Shown here: positions 1-10,800 of the stretch, in pieces | Numbering within the stretch: position 1 is the stretch's first letter | Layout of the letters: every line of letters starts with the position of its first letter | DNA from: Pseudomonas sp. PA27(2017) | GTDB lineage: Bacteria; Pseudomonadota; Gammaproteobacteria; Pseudomonadales; Pseudomonadaceae | DNA: 64,000 bases | Direction of reading: 5' to 3' | Assembly: GCF_001945445.1 (NCBI RefSeq) | Contig: NZ_MSXW01000002.1 | Span: forward strand, 124,001-188,000 | Notes under the pieces: generated by a model | What the model was told of the DNA's origin: nothing | Databases searched by the model: none | What the model saw: the letters and a program-made list of their open reading frames with translations, nothing else | Translations under genes and position numbers: made by a program

Positions 1-162
1 AATTTTCGGTATGACTACATCATCGATAACTTCAAGCTCAAGCAAGCTGCCGGCATGCTGAGTGTTGGTGATCTGGAGGAGTTTTCTGGCTACCTGAAGG
101 CGGATTACGATCCTGACCGCGACTTCCTGCCGACGGTAGGTCCTGACGAGAATCGCCGTTAA
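1..162 (+). CDS. C-terminal end of an unidentified protein
   Basis: Frame 1 is open from the first base of the window to a TAA at 160-162, giving the last 53 residues of a protein whose start lies outside. The tail is hydrophilic and acidic, with no membrane segment or motif I recognise. It reads in the same direction as the type I secretion genes that follow 146 bases later. No terminator hairpin is visible in the gap. I cannot say whether it belongs to the secretion locus; an outer-membrane TolC-type gene would be a natural neighbour, but this tail gives no support for that. Confidence 0.6.
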   Translation, partial: NFRYDYIIDNFKLKQAAGMLSVGDLEEFSGYLKADYDPDRDFLPTVGPDENRR

Positions 163-308
163 CCCCAGCTACTTCAAACCATAATCGCTTCACCATGAGG
201 GCGTCGTGGGGGCTTCTTCAGGTGTAAATATCGTCAGTAAATAGTGTGAACAATTCGCGATTATGGATCTTGCTCTAGAGCCGCGCACGAGTAAAATCCG
301 CATGAGCT

Positions 309-2495
309 ATGGCGCTTCGCCATCCCACATGCATGGATGCACAAATGCTGAACGATTCAGCTGCCCACGGACCAGCCGCAGAGCTGGATACAGGTCTTGC
401 CTGCCTGGTTATGTTGGCGCGCTTTCATAACGTTGCCGCTTCTCCTGAACAACTCACTCACGAATACGCCGAAGACGGCCGACTGTTTGGTCGCCCTGAA
501 ATCCTACTGGCCGCGAAAAAGCTTGGACTGAAAGCCAAGTCCGCGCGTAGCTCGCTTTCGCGACTGACCCAGACGCCATTGCCTGCCATCGCCGTCGATA
601 ACGATGGACGCTTTTTCATCATCGCCCGGATGGATGAAGGCAAGGCGCTGATTCATGATCCCCGCGCGCAGCGCCCAGAAGTGCTCACCCAAGAAGACCT
701 TGAGGCACGCTGGACGGGCGAACTGCTGCTGATCCGATCCGAAGCCTCGATGGCGGGGGAGCTTTCGCGCTTCGACTTCACCTGGTTCATCCCCGCGATC
801 GTCAAATACCGCAAGCTGTTAGGGGAGGTGCTGCTCGTTTCCTTCGTCCTGCAGATCTTCGCCTTGCTGACGCCGCTGTTTTTCCAAGTCGTCATGGACA
901 AGGTGCTGGTGCACCGCGGCCTGACCACTCTGGACGTGATTGCCATCGGCCTGCTCGGCATCATGATTTTTGAAACATTGCTGTCGGGCTTACGAAGCTA
1001 TGTTTTCGCCCACACGGCCAGCCGAATCGATGTGGAGCTGGGGTCACGATTGTTTCGTCATCTGGTCACCTTGCCGCTGTCTTACTTCCAGGCGCGCCGG
1101 GTGGGTGACTCGGTCGCCCGAGTTCGGGAATTAGAAAACATCCGTAGCTTCCTGACCGGCAACGCGATAACGCTGGTGCTGGATGTGTTGTTCTCGGTGG
1201 TGTTTATCGCCGTGATGTTCATGTACAGCGGCTGGCTGACTCTGGTCGTCATTCTGTCACTGCCGCTGTATTTCATCGTGTCGCTGCTGATTACGCCTGT
1301 GTTGCGTGCGCGGTTGAACGAGAGCTTCACACGCGGGGCAGAAAATCAGGCGTTTCTGGTAGAAACCGTCAATGGTATCGACACCCTCAAATCCATGGCC
1401 GTCGAGCCCCAGGTCAATCGTAAGTGGGATAACCAGCTTGCCGGCTATGTGGCCGCAAGCTTCAAGACTCAGAACCTGTCGAACCTGGCCAACGAAAGCG
1501 TCGGTTTGATTGGCAAGCTGGTGACGGTAGCGACCCTATGGCTGGGCGCTCGACTGGTGATCGAAGGCCAATTGAGCGTAGGTCAACTGATCGCCTTCAA
1601 CATGCTGGCTGGCCGGGTGTCGCAGCCGATCATGCGCCTCGCTCAGCTATGGACGAACTTCCAGCAAACCGGCGTCTCGGTACAGCGCCTTGGCGACATT
1701 CTCAACACGCGAACAGAAATGTCCCAAGCCTCGCGCAGTGCGCTGCCTCCCCTTAAAGGCGATATCGAATTCGACCAGGTGCAGTTTCGCTACCGGCCAG
1801 ATGGATCTGAAGTGTTGCGCGGAGTCAGCTTAAGGATCCAGGCGGGCGAAGTGATCGGTGTCGTGGGCCGATCGGGCTCGGGCAAGAGTACGCTGACACG
1901 TCTCTTGCAGCGTTTGTACACCCCGGAACGGGGCCGTGTGCTGGTCGACGGTATGGATCTCGCTTTGGCAGACGTGTCGTCGCTGCGTAGGCAGATCGGC
2001 GTGGTGCTGCAGGACAATATGCTGTTCGCACGCAGCATCCGGGAAAACATCGCCCTGACCGATCCTGGTGCGCCTATCGAGGTTGTGATGCAGGCCGCCA
2101 AGATGGCGGGGGCCCATGACTTCATCCTCGAATTACCGGAGGGCTATGACACTGTCGTCGGTGAGCACGGAGCATCGCTGTCGGGTGGTCAAAGGCAACG
2201 GGTGGCCATCGCCCGGGCCCTGATCGGCAACCCGCGCATCCTGATTTTCGACGAGGCCACCAGTGCCCTCGACTACGAATCCGAGCGCGTCATTCAGCAG
2301 AACATGCAGGCCATCTGTAAGGGGCGGACGGTGATCATCATCGCTCATCGGCTTTCTGCTGTACGCGATGCAAACCGTATCGTTGTAATGGATCGTGGCC
2401 TGATCGTGGAGCAGGGCAGTCACTCGGAGTTGCTGACTCACCAGGCAGGGCATTACTCGCGCTTGCATCGGTTGCAGCAGGGGGATGTGGCATGA
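309..2495 (+). CDS. Type I secretion ABC exporter, HlyB/LapB family
   Basis: This inner-membrane ATPase-permease should drive export of the RTX proteins encoded next to it. The 728 residues, typical length for the family, hold three parts: an N-terminal C39-peptidase-like domain (about 25-145), a six-helix membrane domain (about 160-440), and an ATPase domain. In the ATPase I see Walker A GRSGSGKST near residue 520, the signature LSGGQRQR near 624, Walker [13 protein letters not shown] near 648, and the switch histidine in IIIAHRLS. The peptidase domain is inactive: the catalytic cysteine position reads D-T-G-L-A and the usual histidine position is Arg-Phe. That matches exporters that use the domain to dock RTX substrates rather than cut leader peptides. 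The start is uncertain because no good ribosome site precedes 309; ATG at 333 is an alternative. The adaptor gene follows after 48 bases. Confidence 0.93.
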   Translation: MALRHPTCMDAQMLNDSAAHGPAAELDTGLACLVMLARFHNVAASPEQLTHEYAEDGRLFGRPEILLAAKKLGLKAKSARSSLSRLTQTPLPAIAVDNDGRFFIIARMDEGKALIHDPRAQRPEVLTQEDLEARWTGELLLIRSEASMAGELSRFDFTWFIPAIVKYRKLLGEVLLVSFVLQIFALLTPLFFQVVMDKVLVHRGLTTLDVIAIGLLGIMIFETLLSGLRSYVFAHTASRIDVELGSRLFRHLVTLPLSYFQARRVGDSVARVRELENIRSFLTGNAITLVLDVLFSVVFIAVMFMYSGWLTLVVILSLPLYFIVSLLITPVLRARLNESFTRGAENQAFLVETVNGIDTLKSMAVEPQVNRKWDNQLAGYVAASFKTQNLSNLANESVGLIGKLVTVATLWLGARLVIEGQLSVGQLIAFNMLAGRVSQPIMRLAQLWTNFQQTGVSVQRLGDILNTRTEMSQASRSALPPLKGDIEFDQVQFRYRPDGSEVLRGVSLRIQAGEVIGVVGRSGSGKSTLTRLLQRLYTPERGRVLVDGMDLALADVSSLRRQIGVVLQDNMLFARSIRENIALTDPGAPIEVVMQAAKMAGAHDFILELPEGYDTVVGEHGASLSGGQRQRVAIARALIGNPRILIFDEATSALDYESERVIQQNMQAICKGRTVIIIAHRLSAVRDANRIVVMDRGLIVEQGSHSELLTHQAGHYSRLHRLQQGDVA

Positions 2496-2543
2496 GCAGT
2501 TGTCTAGCGTCGTGCGTACTGCCGTTGGCAAAGGAGCAATGCC

Positions 2544-3959
2544 ATGGGCGCTAAGCGTGAGTTACTGAATCGTTACCGCAGTGCCTGGCGACACTCATGG
2601 CGTAACCGCAAGGCGATGGATGTGCCGCCTCGGCTAAGTCACGAAGTTCAGTTTCTACCCGCTGCTCTGGCGTTGCAGGAAAAGCCAGTGCACCCGGCAC
2701 CACGTTATATCCAGTGGACGATCATGGTCTTCGCGGCACTCGCCTTGGTCTGGGCCTGTGTCGGCGAGATTGATGTCGTGGCCACCGCGACTGGCAAGAT
2801 CGTGCCGAGCGGCAAGACCAAGGTGATCCAGCCCAATGAGGTCGCCGTCGTAAAGGCCATCTATGTTCATGATGGCCAGCAGGTGAAGGCAGGTGAGCTG
2901 CTCGTTGAACTCGATAGCCAGATCACTGGAGCGGATGTTGAGCGACTCCACAGCGAGCTGCTCGCCGCTCAGGTCGATAGCGCTCGGGCTCGACTGCTTC
3001 TGCAGGCGATAAAGGATAAGACCGAGCCCGCATCGGTTTCCCGGTTTATCGCGAACGCCACTCCCGCGCAGCAAGAAAGTCTGCAGCGATGGGTACAAGG
3101 TCAGTATCTCGAGCTGCGTGCAGCCCTCGACCAAAGCGATGCTCAGATCGAGCAGCGAGAGGCTGAAGTACGTTCTCTCCGCGCCTCTATCACTGCGCTC
3201 AGCAAAACGCTTCCTATCTCCCGTGAGCTGGCAGCCGATTACCGTGGCCTGCTCGACAAGCAATTTGTCGCCAAACACGCCTACCTGGAGAAAGAGCAGA
3301 TTCTGCTCGATCAAGAGCGTGAGCTGGCCCAGCAAAAAGCGCGAATCAGCGAGCTGGAAGCCGCGTTGAAGGCCGCGCAGCAGCAGCGCACAGGTGTCTT
3401 GGCCCAAACGCGCAGGGCGATGCTCGATCTGCAGAATGATGCGGACGTTCGTGCTGCAAGCCTCACTCAAGAACTGCGGAAGGCTGAGCAACGTAACCGA
3501 CTCACGCAACTCACTGCTCCCGTTGATGGGACTGTCCAGCAACTGGCGATCCATACCCAAGGCGGTGTCGTGACTCAGGCCCAGCCTCTGATGGTGATTG
3601 TCCCGAGCGATCAGCCTGTGGAAGTTGAGGCGATGCTGGAGAACAAGGACGTCGGTTTCGTACGCCCTGGCCAGGCCGTAGAAGTGAAAGTCGAGACCTT
3701 TAACTTCACAAAGTACGGCGTGGTAGACGGAACTGTGGTGAGCATATCAAGTGATGCGATTGAGGATGAAAAGCTGGGTTTGGTTTACAGCGCACGGATA
3801 CAGCTAAAGAAAAATACCATTCAGGTAGGAGATAGCAGTATTTCGCTATCGCCAGGTATGGCTGTGCGATCAGAAGTAAAGACGGATAAGCGGAAGATAA
3901 TCGATTATTTTTTAAGCCCACTACGGCAGCACGCGGCGGAGAGCTTAGTTGAACGATAA
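2544..3959 (+). CDS. Type I secretion membrane fusion protein, HlyD family
   Basis: This periplasmic adaptor should link the ABC exporter to an outer-membrane TolC-type channel. The 471 residues have a short cytoplasmic N-terminus, one membrane helix at about 55-77, a beta/lipoyl part around residues 85-130, and a long helical hairpin rich in Gln, Glu, Leu and Arg at about 135-310. After it come the second lipoyl half (motif LTAPVDGTVQQL) and a barrel domain with the usual PGQAVEVKVETF. The start has a clear AAGGAG at 2531-2536. No outer-membrane partner gene is in the window, so TolC must come from elsewhere. The last about 150 codons are more AT-rich than the first part, at the edge of a low-GC stretch. 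Confidence 0.93.
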   Translation: MGAKRELLNRYRSAWRHSWRNRKAMDVPPRLSHEVQFLPAALALQEKPVHPAPRYIQWTIMVFAALALVWACVGEIDVVATATGKIVPSGKTKVIQPNEVAVVKAIYVHDGQQVKAGELLVELDSQITGADVERLHSELLAAQVDSARARLLLQAIKDKTEPASVSRFIANATPAQQESLQRWVQGQYLELRAALDQSDAQIEQREAEVRSLRASITALSKTLPISRELAADYRGLLDKQFVAKHAYLEKEQILLDQERELAQQKARISELEAALKAAQQQRTGVLAQTRRAMLDLQNDADVRAASLTQELRKAEQRNRLTQLTAPVDGTVQQLAIHTQGGVVTQAQPLMVIVPSDQPVEVEAMLENKDVGFVRPGQAVEVKVETFNFTKYGVVDGTVVSISSDAIEDEKLGLVYSARIQLKKNTIQVGDSSISLSPGMAVRSEVKTDKRKIIDYFLSPLRQHAAESLVER

Positions 3960-4109
3960 AGCGATTCGCCTTATATGCATGGCTGGACCTTGTTGAATGG
4001 TGCTGTTAGTTGCTGTTTTTAATACTTGCTGAGCTTGAAGTTGGATGGTTAATGTTGAAAGGGCTTTTTGAGAAGCTGTTGGAAAAGTTAAATTTAGGAG
4101 CAATGCTTG

Positions 4110-4874
4110 ATGATTAGTTTGTATGGTTTGGTTGCTCGATGTTTTTTTTATGTTTTTCTTGTGGTTCCCATTTTCTTTTCGCTGACTTTTGAGTTCAAGG
4201 CTTTTGCAAAGGAATCGTTGCCAAGGTCGGATTTTACTTCTGGGCGATATGATTTATCTATCTCTAAATCTATCACAGTTTGGCTAGGTCAGGGGGAGGA
4301 GGTAAAAGATCAAATTTGCCTTGATGTGAATAGTGGTGTCAAACAGCTTGTTTCGAGTAGTGAAGGCCAATTTCTGCACAATGTGTTGAGGCCGTGGGTT
4401 AATGGTTCTCTTCAGTCTCGAGAAGGCGAAGCCAATGGTGTGGTTTTTTACAAGTTTAATAAGGATAAGGTGTTAGTAGAGAAGCAAGGTGGGGTAAGCG
4501 TGCGCCAAGTTTCATATTATACGCTTGATCTTGATAATAGTGGTCATCCTCGAACTGTTGAGATCGTTGCAGGATCCTACGCTGAGGTTGATGAAGGTGA
4601 TGGTGATATTTTCTGGATATATGGTGAGGCGTGGGCAGGGAGTGAAAAAAATGTAAGTTTCGACCAGGTCAGGGAGGCTATTGAATTGGGCTACAGAAAT
4701 TTGGCTTTCGTTGGTGGGGTAAAAGATTTTTCTTACAAGTATTATTTGTATCCCTTTTTTTTTAGCGGAAAGAATTATATTTTGATTGAGTCGAGTTCGG
4801 TGGAAAGTTCTCCTCGGTACATTGTGGCTGAGCTTGTAGAAAATAAATTTTTGGTGCTTCGGTGTTCCTTCTGA
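4110..4874 (+). CDS. Exported protein of unknown function; candidate periplasmic partner of the RTX toxin
   Basis: I do not recognise the family. The 254 residues begin with a positively charged end and a long hydrophobic run (residues about 8-31) ending in a K-A-F-A signal-peptidase-like site, so the mature protein is probably periplasmic. No lipobox cysteine is seen. The mature part is rich in beta-prone and aromatic residues and has only two cysteines (in QICLDV and near the C-terminus, VLRCSF), which could pair. AGGAG at 4096-4100 fits ATG 4110; a TTG at 4107 is an alternative. The gene sits between the exporter genes and the large RTX gene, 22 bases before it, and is strikingly AT-rich. 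By position and export it could be an immunity protein against the lysozyme-like head of the RTX protein; that is inference only. Confidence 0.8.
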   Translation: MISLYGLVARCFFYVFLVVPIFFSLTFEFKAFAKESLPRSDFTSGRYDLSISKSITVWLGQGEEVKDQICLDVNSGVKQLVSSSEGQFLHNVLRPWVNGSLQSREGEANGVVFYKFNKDKVLVEKQGGVSVRQVSYYTLDLDNSGHPRTVEIVAGSYAEVDEGDGDIFWIYGEAWAGSEKNVSFDQVREAIELGYRNLAFVGGVKDFSYKYYLYPFFFSGKNYILIESSSVESSPRYIVAELVENKFLVLRCSF

Positions 4875-4896
4875 TAAGAAAATGGAGAGTTAGGAT

Positions 4897-7800
4897 ATGG
4901 CAGTTAATACAAGTCAGTCGTATGTGCTTTCTGGACACCCTGTAGATGCATTTAATAGGGACTACGGTAGTTATGAAAACTATTTGTTGGCGTTTATTAA
5001 ATCAAGCGAGAATCAGCCGGTTTTTCTTAGGGAGCTGAATGGCACAGTACAAGGGGCTGATCTGGCGTCTCATTACGATGGTAGTGAAAGTATCGCTATA
5101 GGGTATGGTACTGACTTGCTGGTGCGCGGCACTGCTGAGATTAATAGTTATCTCGCCGCAGCAGGGCTTCAACCGCTATCTAATAATGATGCTTCGCTGT
5201 TGAGTGAGGCTAGATCGGTCAGAGCTTTTTATAAGGCTAATAATACTGATGCGCAGAAACATCAGAATCTAGATGGCGTCATAGCTGCAAATGCTTTGGG
5301 TGTCCCTGCTAATGCGACGCTGCTTGCCAAATATACAGCTGTCATGCGTAATTATGCCAATCGTTTGGAGCTACGTCTTGGAAATATTCAAGACGCAAAT
5401 GAAATGCTGGCCCACCATTTGCAGATCGGAGTCGAAACTCGCGTCTCGTTGGCTTCTATGCCAGCATCAAAGGAGCGCGCAGCAATTCTAAGTGTTCTAT
5501 ACCAGATTCCTAATTCGCCAACATTGATAGGGCTTGCAAACGGAACTGTTCAACAATCCCAGGATAATACTAGAGCAAAGATATGGGCGGAAATCAGGTA
5601 TTTCACTACATCATCAAGTGATTATCGAGCTAGGAGGGTCAGAGAATCTGATGCGTTCGGTCTTTTTGATAATGCTACTACGGGGGGCGCAAGTTCTGAG
5701 GAAGCCTTCTCTACTGTCGACTACTTGTTGCGCGGGATCCATATCAACTCGGCGGGACAACAAAATACGCTTTTTAATAAGGTTTCAGGTTTGCCTCCAG
5801 AGTTGTTGCGAGACCTGAAGTCATCCATTGCGCCTGCTCTTTCGAGTTTGTCATCGACTTATGCAGGTGGGGCGCATCTAGATGCTGCATATATTTTGCG
5901 TGAAGGCCAAATAGATATAGATGCTAGCGAGCTATTGTCGAGTGGTAATAATTTAATTCATGGTAATAGTGCTGGTAACTTAGTTCGAGGTGATGAGAAG
6001 TCAGATTTCATATATGGGTTTGGTGGTGCGGATACTATATATGGTGGTTCTGGTGATGATGTAATTCGCGGGGGTAATGATAGCGATATTCTCTACGGCG
6101 AGGGTGATAACGATCAAATTTATGGCGGTGCAGGGGCGGACACCATTGAAGGTGGAGATGGACATGACTTCCTCGATGGCGGAGCTGATGCTGATCATTT
6201 GTTTGGTGGGACGGGTTATGATGTCTACATTGTAGATAGCAAAGACACCATCAGCGATCTTGATGGCTTAGGGAATGTTGTTCTCAATGGTAAAGTTTTA
6301 ACGGGAGGGACTCGCAAGGAGTCGGATCCAGAGAATACGTACCGTGGTGGTGGAAATACCTATGTACTTAGTGGTACTACGTTAGTAATTAATGGTGGCT
6401 TGACTATCAATAATTACGACAAAAATCAAAGCTCTCTTCACATTGTACTTACTGATGAGGAGGAAGAGGAGAGTCCGCCGCCTCCGCCTGATGGCGGTCC
6501 TAGCACGGGCGGTGCAGAAACGAAAACATCTCCTATCATAATCGATCTCGACGGTGATGGTGTAGAGACGCTACCCATTGGTGAAAAGTTCTTTGACCTT
6601 GATGCCGATGGCCTTAGCGAAAGTACGGGGTGGGTCAGTAGCGACGATGGTTTGCTTGTCCATGATCGAGACGGTAATGGACGGATTAGTAATGGTACAG
6701 AGTTGTTTGGTAACCACAGCTTACTCAGCAACGGTGAGACTGCCCAGAATGGTTTTCAAGCTCTCGCTGAGTACGATAATAACGGTGATGGGGTAGTCGA
6801 CGCTCAAGATGCCTCATACGCATCGCTGCAAGTATGGCGAGATTTAAATGGCAATGGTATTAGCGAAGAAGGCGAGTTGCAGAGCCTGGCCGATGCGGGT
6901 GTAGTCTCCATCAGTACTGGCTATAAAAACTCAGGCCATGTCGATGCTCATGGCCATGAGCATCGACAAATAGCAACGGTGATGTTGAATAATGGCACGG
7001 CTTCTACGGCCGCCGATGTGTGGTTCAGGGTCGATAGCGGAAAGCGGATAAATAGTGGCGATATCGAGCTTACGCCGGATATCTATTTCCTTGCCAACTC
7101 TAAAGGGTTCGGCAAAGTACATGATCTTCATCAGGCCATGGCACTTGATCCTGAGTTGAAAGCGCTCTTGACTCAGTACACGTCAGCGACAGATGCCGCT
7201 AGCCGAGATGCCTTACTCGACAACCTTATTTACCGCTGGGCTGGTGCGGATGGTGTCGATCCTTACAGTCGCGACCCGAAGAAAATCTATGGCCATGTTA
7301 TGGACGCGCGCCAGCTGGTCACGCTGGAAAACCTCGTTGGCCGACCTTACTTAGGCACTTGGTGTTGGGGAGAGCGTGATCCCAACCCACACGGTCAGGC
7401 TGCACCTTTGCTTGTGGCGGAATACCTGGAGTTCAAGAAATTCACGGCTGCACAAATTCTAGCGCAGACCGAATACCGTTCTGAACTAAGCATCATCCGT
7501 TCGGCCTTCGGTTCTGATGCCGCCAGTATCGTTGTGCAATGGGACAAGCTGCACGGCATTCTCGATACGCTGCAGGCAGAAGGCAAAGCTGATCGTATTG
7601 CCGGCATCATCACCGTTCTGACTGACCTCGGAACATACTCCCCAGCCTACCGCGCCCAACGCGATGCCGCGTTTCAGGCCATTGCCACGCTTGATCTAGA
7701 CCTGGCTCCATTCTTTGATTTCTCTGCAAAGATCGGAACTGCTGGTGCAGATAACCTTTATGGCGTGACCGCTGGCACCATTTTCTATGGTCAGGGGGGC

Positions 7801-10800
7801 AACGACCGTCTGTATGGCTCTACTGGCGGCGACACCTACCACTTTACTCGTGGCCAAGGTGATGATGTGATCCTCGACCGTGGTGGGCTGGACCAGATTG
7901 TGTTTGGTGCAGGCATCAGGCAGGCCGACCTTGTCTTTACCCGCAATACCACGACTGTCTGGATCAACGTCAATAACGCTGATGGCACGCCTTCCGGCTC
8001 GGTACGCATCGATAACTTCTTCGACTTCAACGGTACGCTGGACTTCGGCGCTATTGAGCTGATCCATTTTGCTGATGGCTCGAGCCTTAGCCAGCAGCAG
8101 ATCGTCACGCTGCTTACCCAAGCGGCGATTACGCAAGGCGACGATCTGATTTTTGGCGCGGCGCAAGGCGATGTCATCGATGCACTGGCAGGCAACGACC
8201 AGGTCCATGGCCTGGCTGGTAACGACCAACTCAGCGGTGGTGCAGGCAATGACATTTTGATGGGGGATGACGGTAACGACACCCTCAATGGTGGCATTGG
8301 TAACGACACGCTCATCGGTGGTAAGGGCAGCGATACGTACGTGTTTGACGCAGGCCATGGTATCGATGTTATCGAGAATGCTGGCGAGGCCAGTGGCAAG
8401 GTTGATCGTGTGGTGTTTGGTCAGGGGATTGATTCGACGGCGGTCACTGTTAAGCGCAGTGGCACCGATCTGATCGTTTTCACCTCGGCTACCGATAGCA
8501 TCCGGCTTACCGGCTATTTTGTTAGCGAGGCTACCAATGGTACTGCGGTGGAGCGCTTCGAGTTCCACGACGGTACGGTCTGGACCATCGCAGACATCAA
8601 AGCCAAGGCGCTACAAGCCACGGCCGGGAATGACGTCGTGCACGGCTACGAAGCCGGCGAGACCCTTTCCGGGCTGGCTGGTAACGACCAACTGTTTGGC
8701 AACGGTGGCAATGACACCCTGCTCGGCGGTGACGGTAATGATACGTTGCGCGGCGGTACTGGCGACGATCAGCTCTATGGCGAAGAGGGTTATGACACGC
8801 TTTTCGGTGAAGACGGCAACGATTTGCTCAGCGGTGGTGATGGTGACGACTACCTGGATGGCGGTACCGGTGACGACACGCTGATTGGTGGTGCCGGTAA
8901 TGACCGTCTGATCGGTGGTGCTGGGCGTGACACCCTGCGCGGCGGTGACGGCAGCGATTATCTATACGGTGACGCGGGTGATGACTTCCTGGCAGGCGGT
9001 AAGGGCGATGACCTGCTGAACGGTGGCAACGGCACCAACAGTTACCTTTTTGCCAGAGGCGATGGCAAGGACGAAATTGTCGATGCCTATGAAGGCGTGG
9101 TGACCATCTACGTATCCGGGCTGCCTCTTGAAGAACTGGTATTCCGACGCAATGGCACCAGTTTGGAAGTCACTTTCCTCAGCAGCCCGGATGATCGTAT
9201 AAGCCTGCGCTCGTTCTTCCGTGACGAGATTCCCTTTAGCGGCATCATGCTTCAATACGGTGATGGGGTTCAGTCGTTTATTGATGCAGCGCAATTGCAT
9301 GACCTGACCCTAGCTGGCACTGCGTACGCTGACCTTATCTATGGCTATTCGGGTGACGATGCCATTGATGGCCTGGATGGCGATGACACCATCTACGCAG
9401 GCGCTGGTAATGACATTATCACCGGCGGCCTTGGTAGTGATGTGCTGTACGGAGGGGTTGGCGACGACACCCTCGATGGCGGCAGCGGTGATGATCTTCT
9501 CGCCGGCGGTGATGGCAACGATCACTATTTGCTTGCCACGGGCTGGGGGTCGGATGAGCTATCCGACACCTCCGGCGTGGACAGCGTGATGTTTTCCGAC
9601 GTCGCACCAGGCGACCTCTTACTACGCCGCGATGGTTACGACTTGGTTGTCCGTAACTCTGTGACTGGCGATCAGTTACGCATCGCTGGGCAGTTCTCCG
9701 ACCGCGCTGGTCAGGTCCCCGGCAGTGCCATCGAGTCGTTTGTGTTCGCCGATAGCAGCACCTGGGACTACGCGACCATCAAGCAAAAAGCCCTTGAGGG
9801 AACTGCGCAAAACGACACCATATACGGTCACGCTGACAGCGATATCTTCGACGCTGGTGCTGGCAATGACTTGGTGTTCGCTGGCAATGGTAACGACACG
9901 GTCAGCGGTGGAGATGGCGACGACACCCTGAACGGCGAGCTGGGCGACGATGTTTTGCATGGCAACGCAGGTAACGACACGCTCAACGGCGGTGATGGCG
10001 ACGACCGCCTGGAGGGCGGCAGTGGCAATGATGAACTCCGGGGCGGAGGGGGCAATGACACCTATGTGTTCTCAGCTGGCTGGGGCCGAGATGTGATCAT
10101 CGATAGTGACGGTTCCGATACCGTTTACTTCGATGTTTCGCCTGCAGACCTATTGCTACGTCGCGACCTCTCAGACTTGCGTGTCGTAAATACAGCTACT
10201 GGTGATGAGCTGCTCATTCGCGGCCATGTCGATTACTGGTCCGGCATGGTAGGGAGTACTCAGATCGAGCAGTTCGTTTTCTCTGACGGTACCGTGTGGG
10301 ACTATGAACAGATCAAGTTGCAGGCATTGCGTAGCACCGATGGCGACGATGTTATCTACGGGTTCTCCGGTAACGACATCATCAATGGCGGCTTGGGTAA
10401 TGACTCCCTTATTGGTGTAGGTGGCTCCGATGTCATTCACGGCAACGAAGGTGACGATACCCTGCAAGGAGCGGAAGGTAATGACCAGCTTTTTGGTGAT
10501 GCTGGTGACGATCTTATCAACGCCTCTTCTGGCAACGATCTGGTCTACGGTGGTGACGGTAATGACACCCTGAATGGTGACGAGGGAGATGACCAGCTCT
10601 TCGGCGAAGCCGGTGACGATATCCTAACCGGTAATGGTGTCCTGGACGGCGGTACTGGTAACGACACGATCCAGGGCTCTGGGCATCTCATCGGTGGCGA
10701 AGGCAACGATAGCCTGACAGGCTCTGGTTTGCTCGAAGGCGGCAATGGCGATGACGAACTCCAAGGGCAAGGCTTCGATACCCTGTTGGGCGGCGCCGGC

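Noticed and set aside
7696..8568. Long antisense frame (290 codons) opposite the RTX gene
   Set aside because: It mirrors the repetitive GGxGxD codons of the sense strand, as do other long frames opposite both RTX genes.
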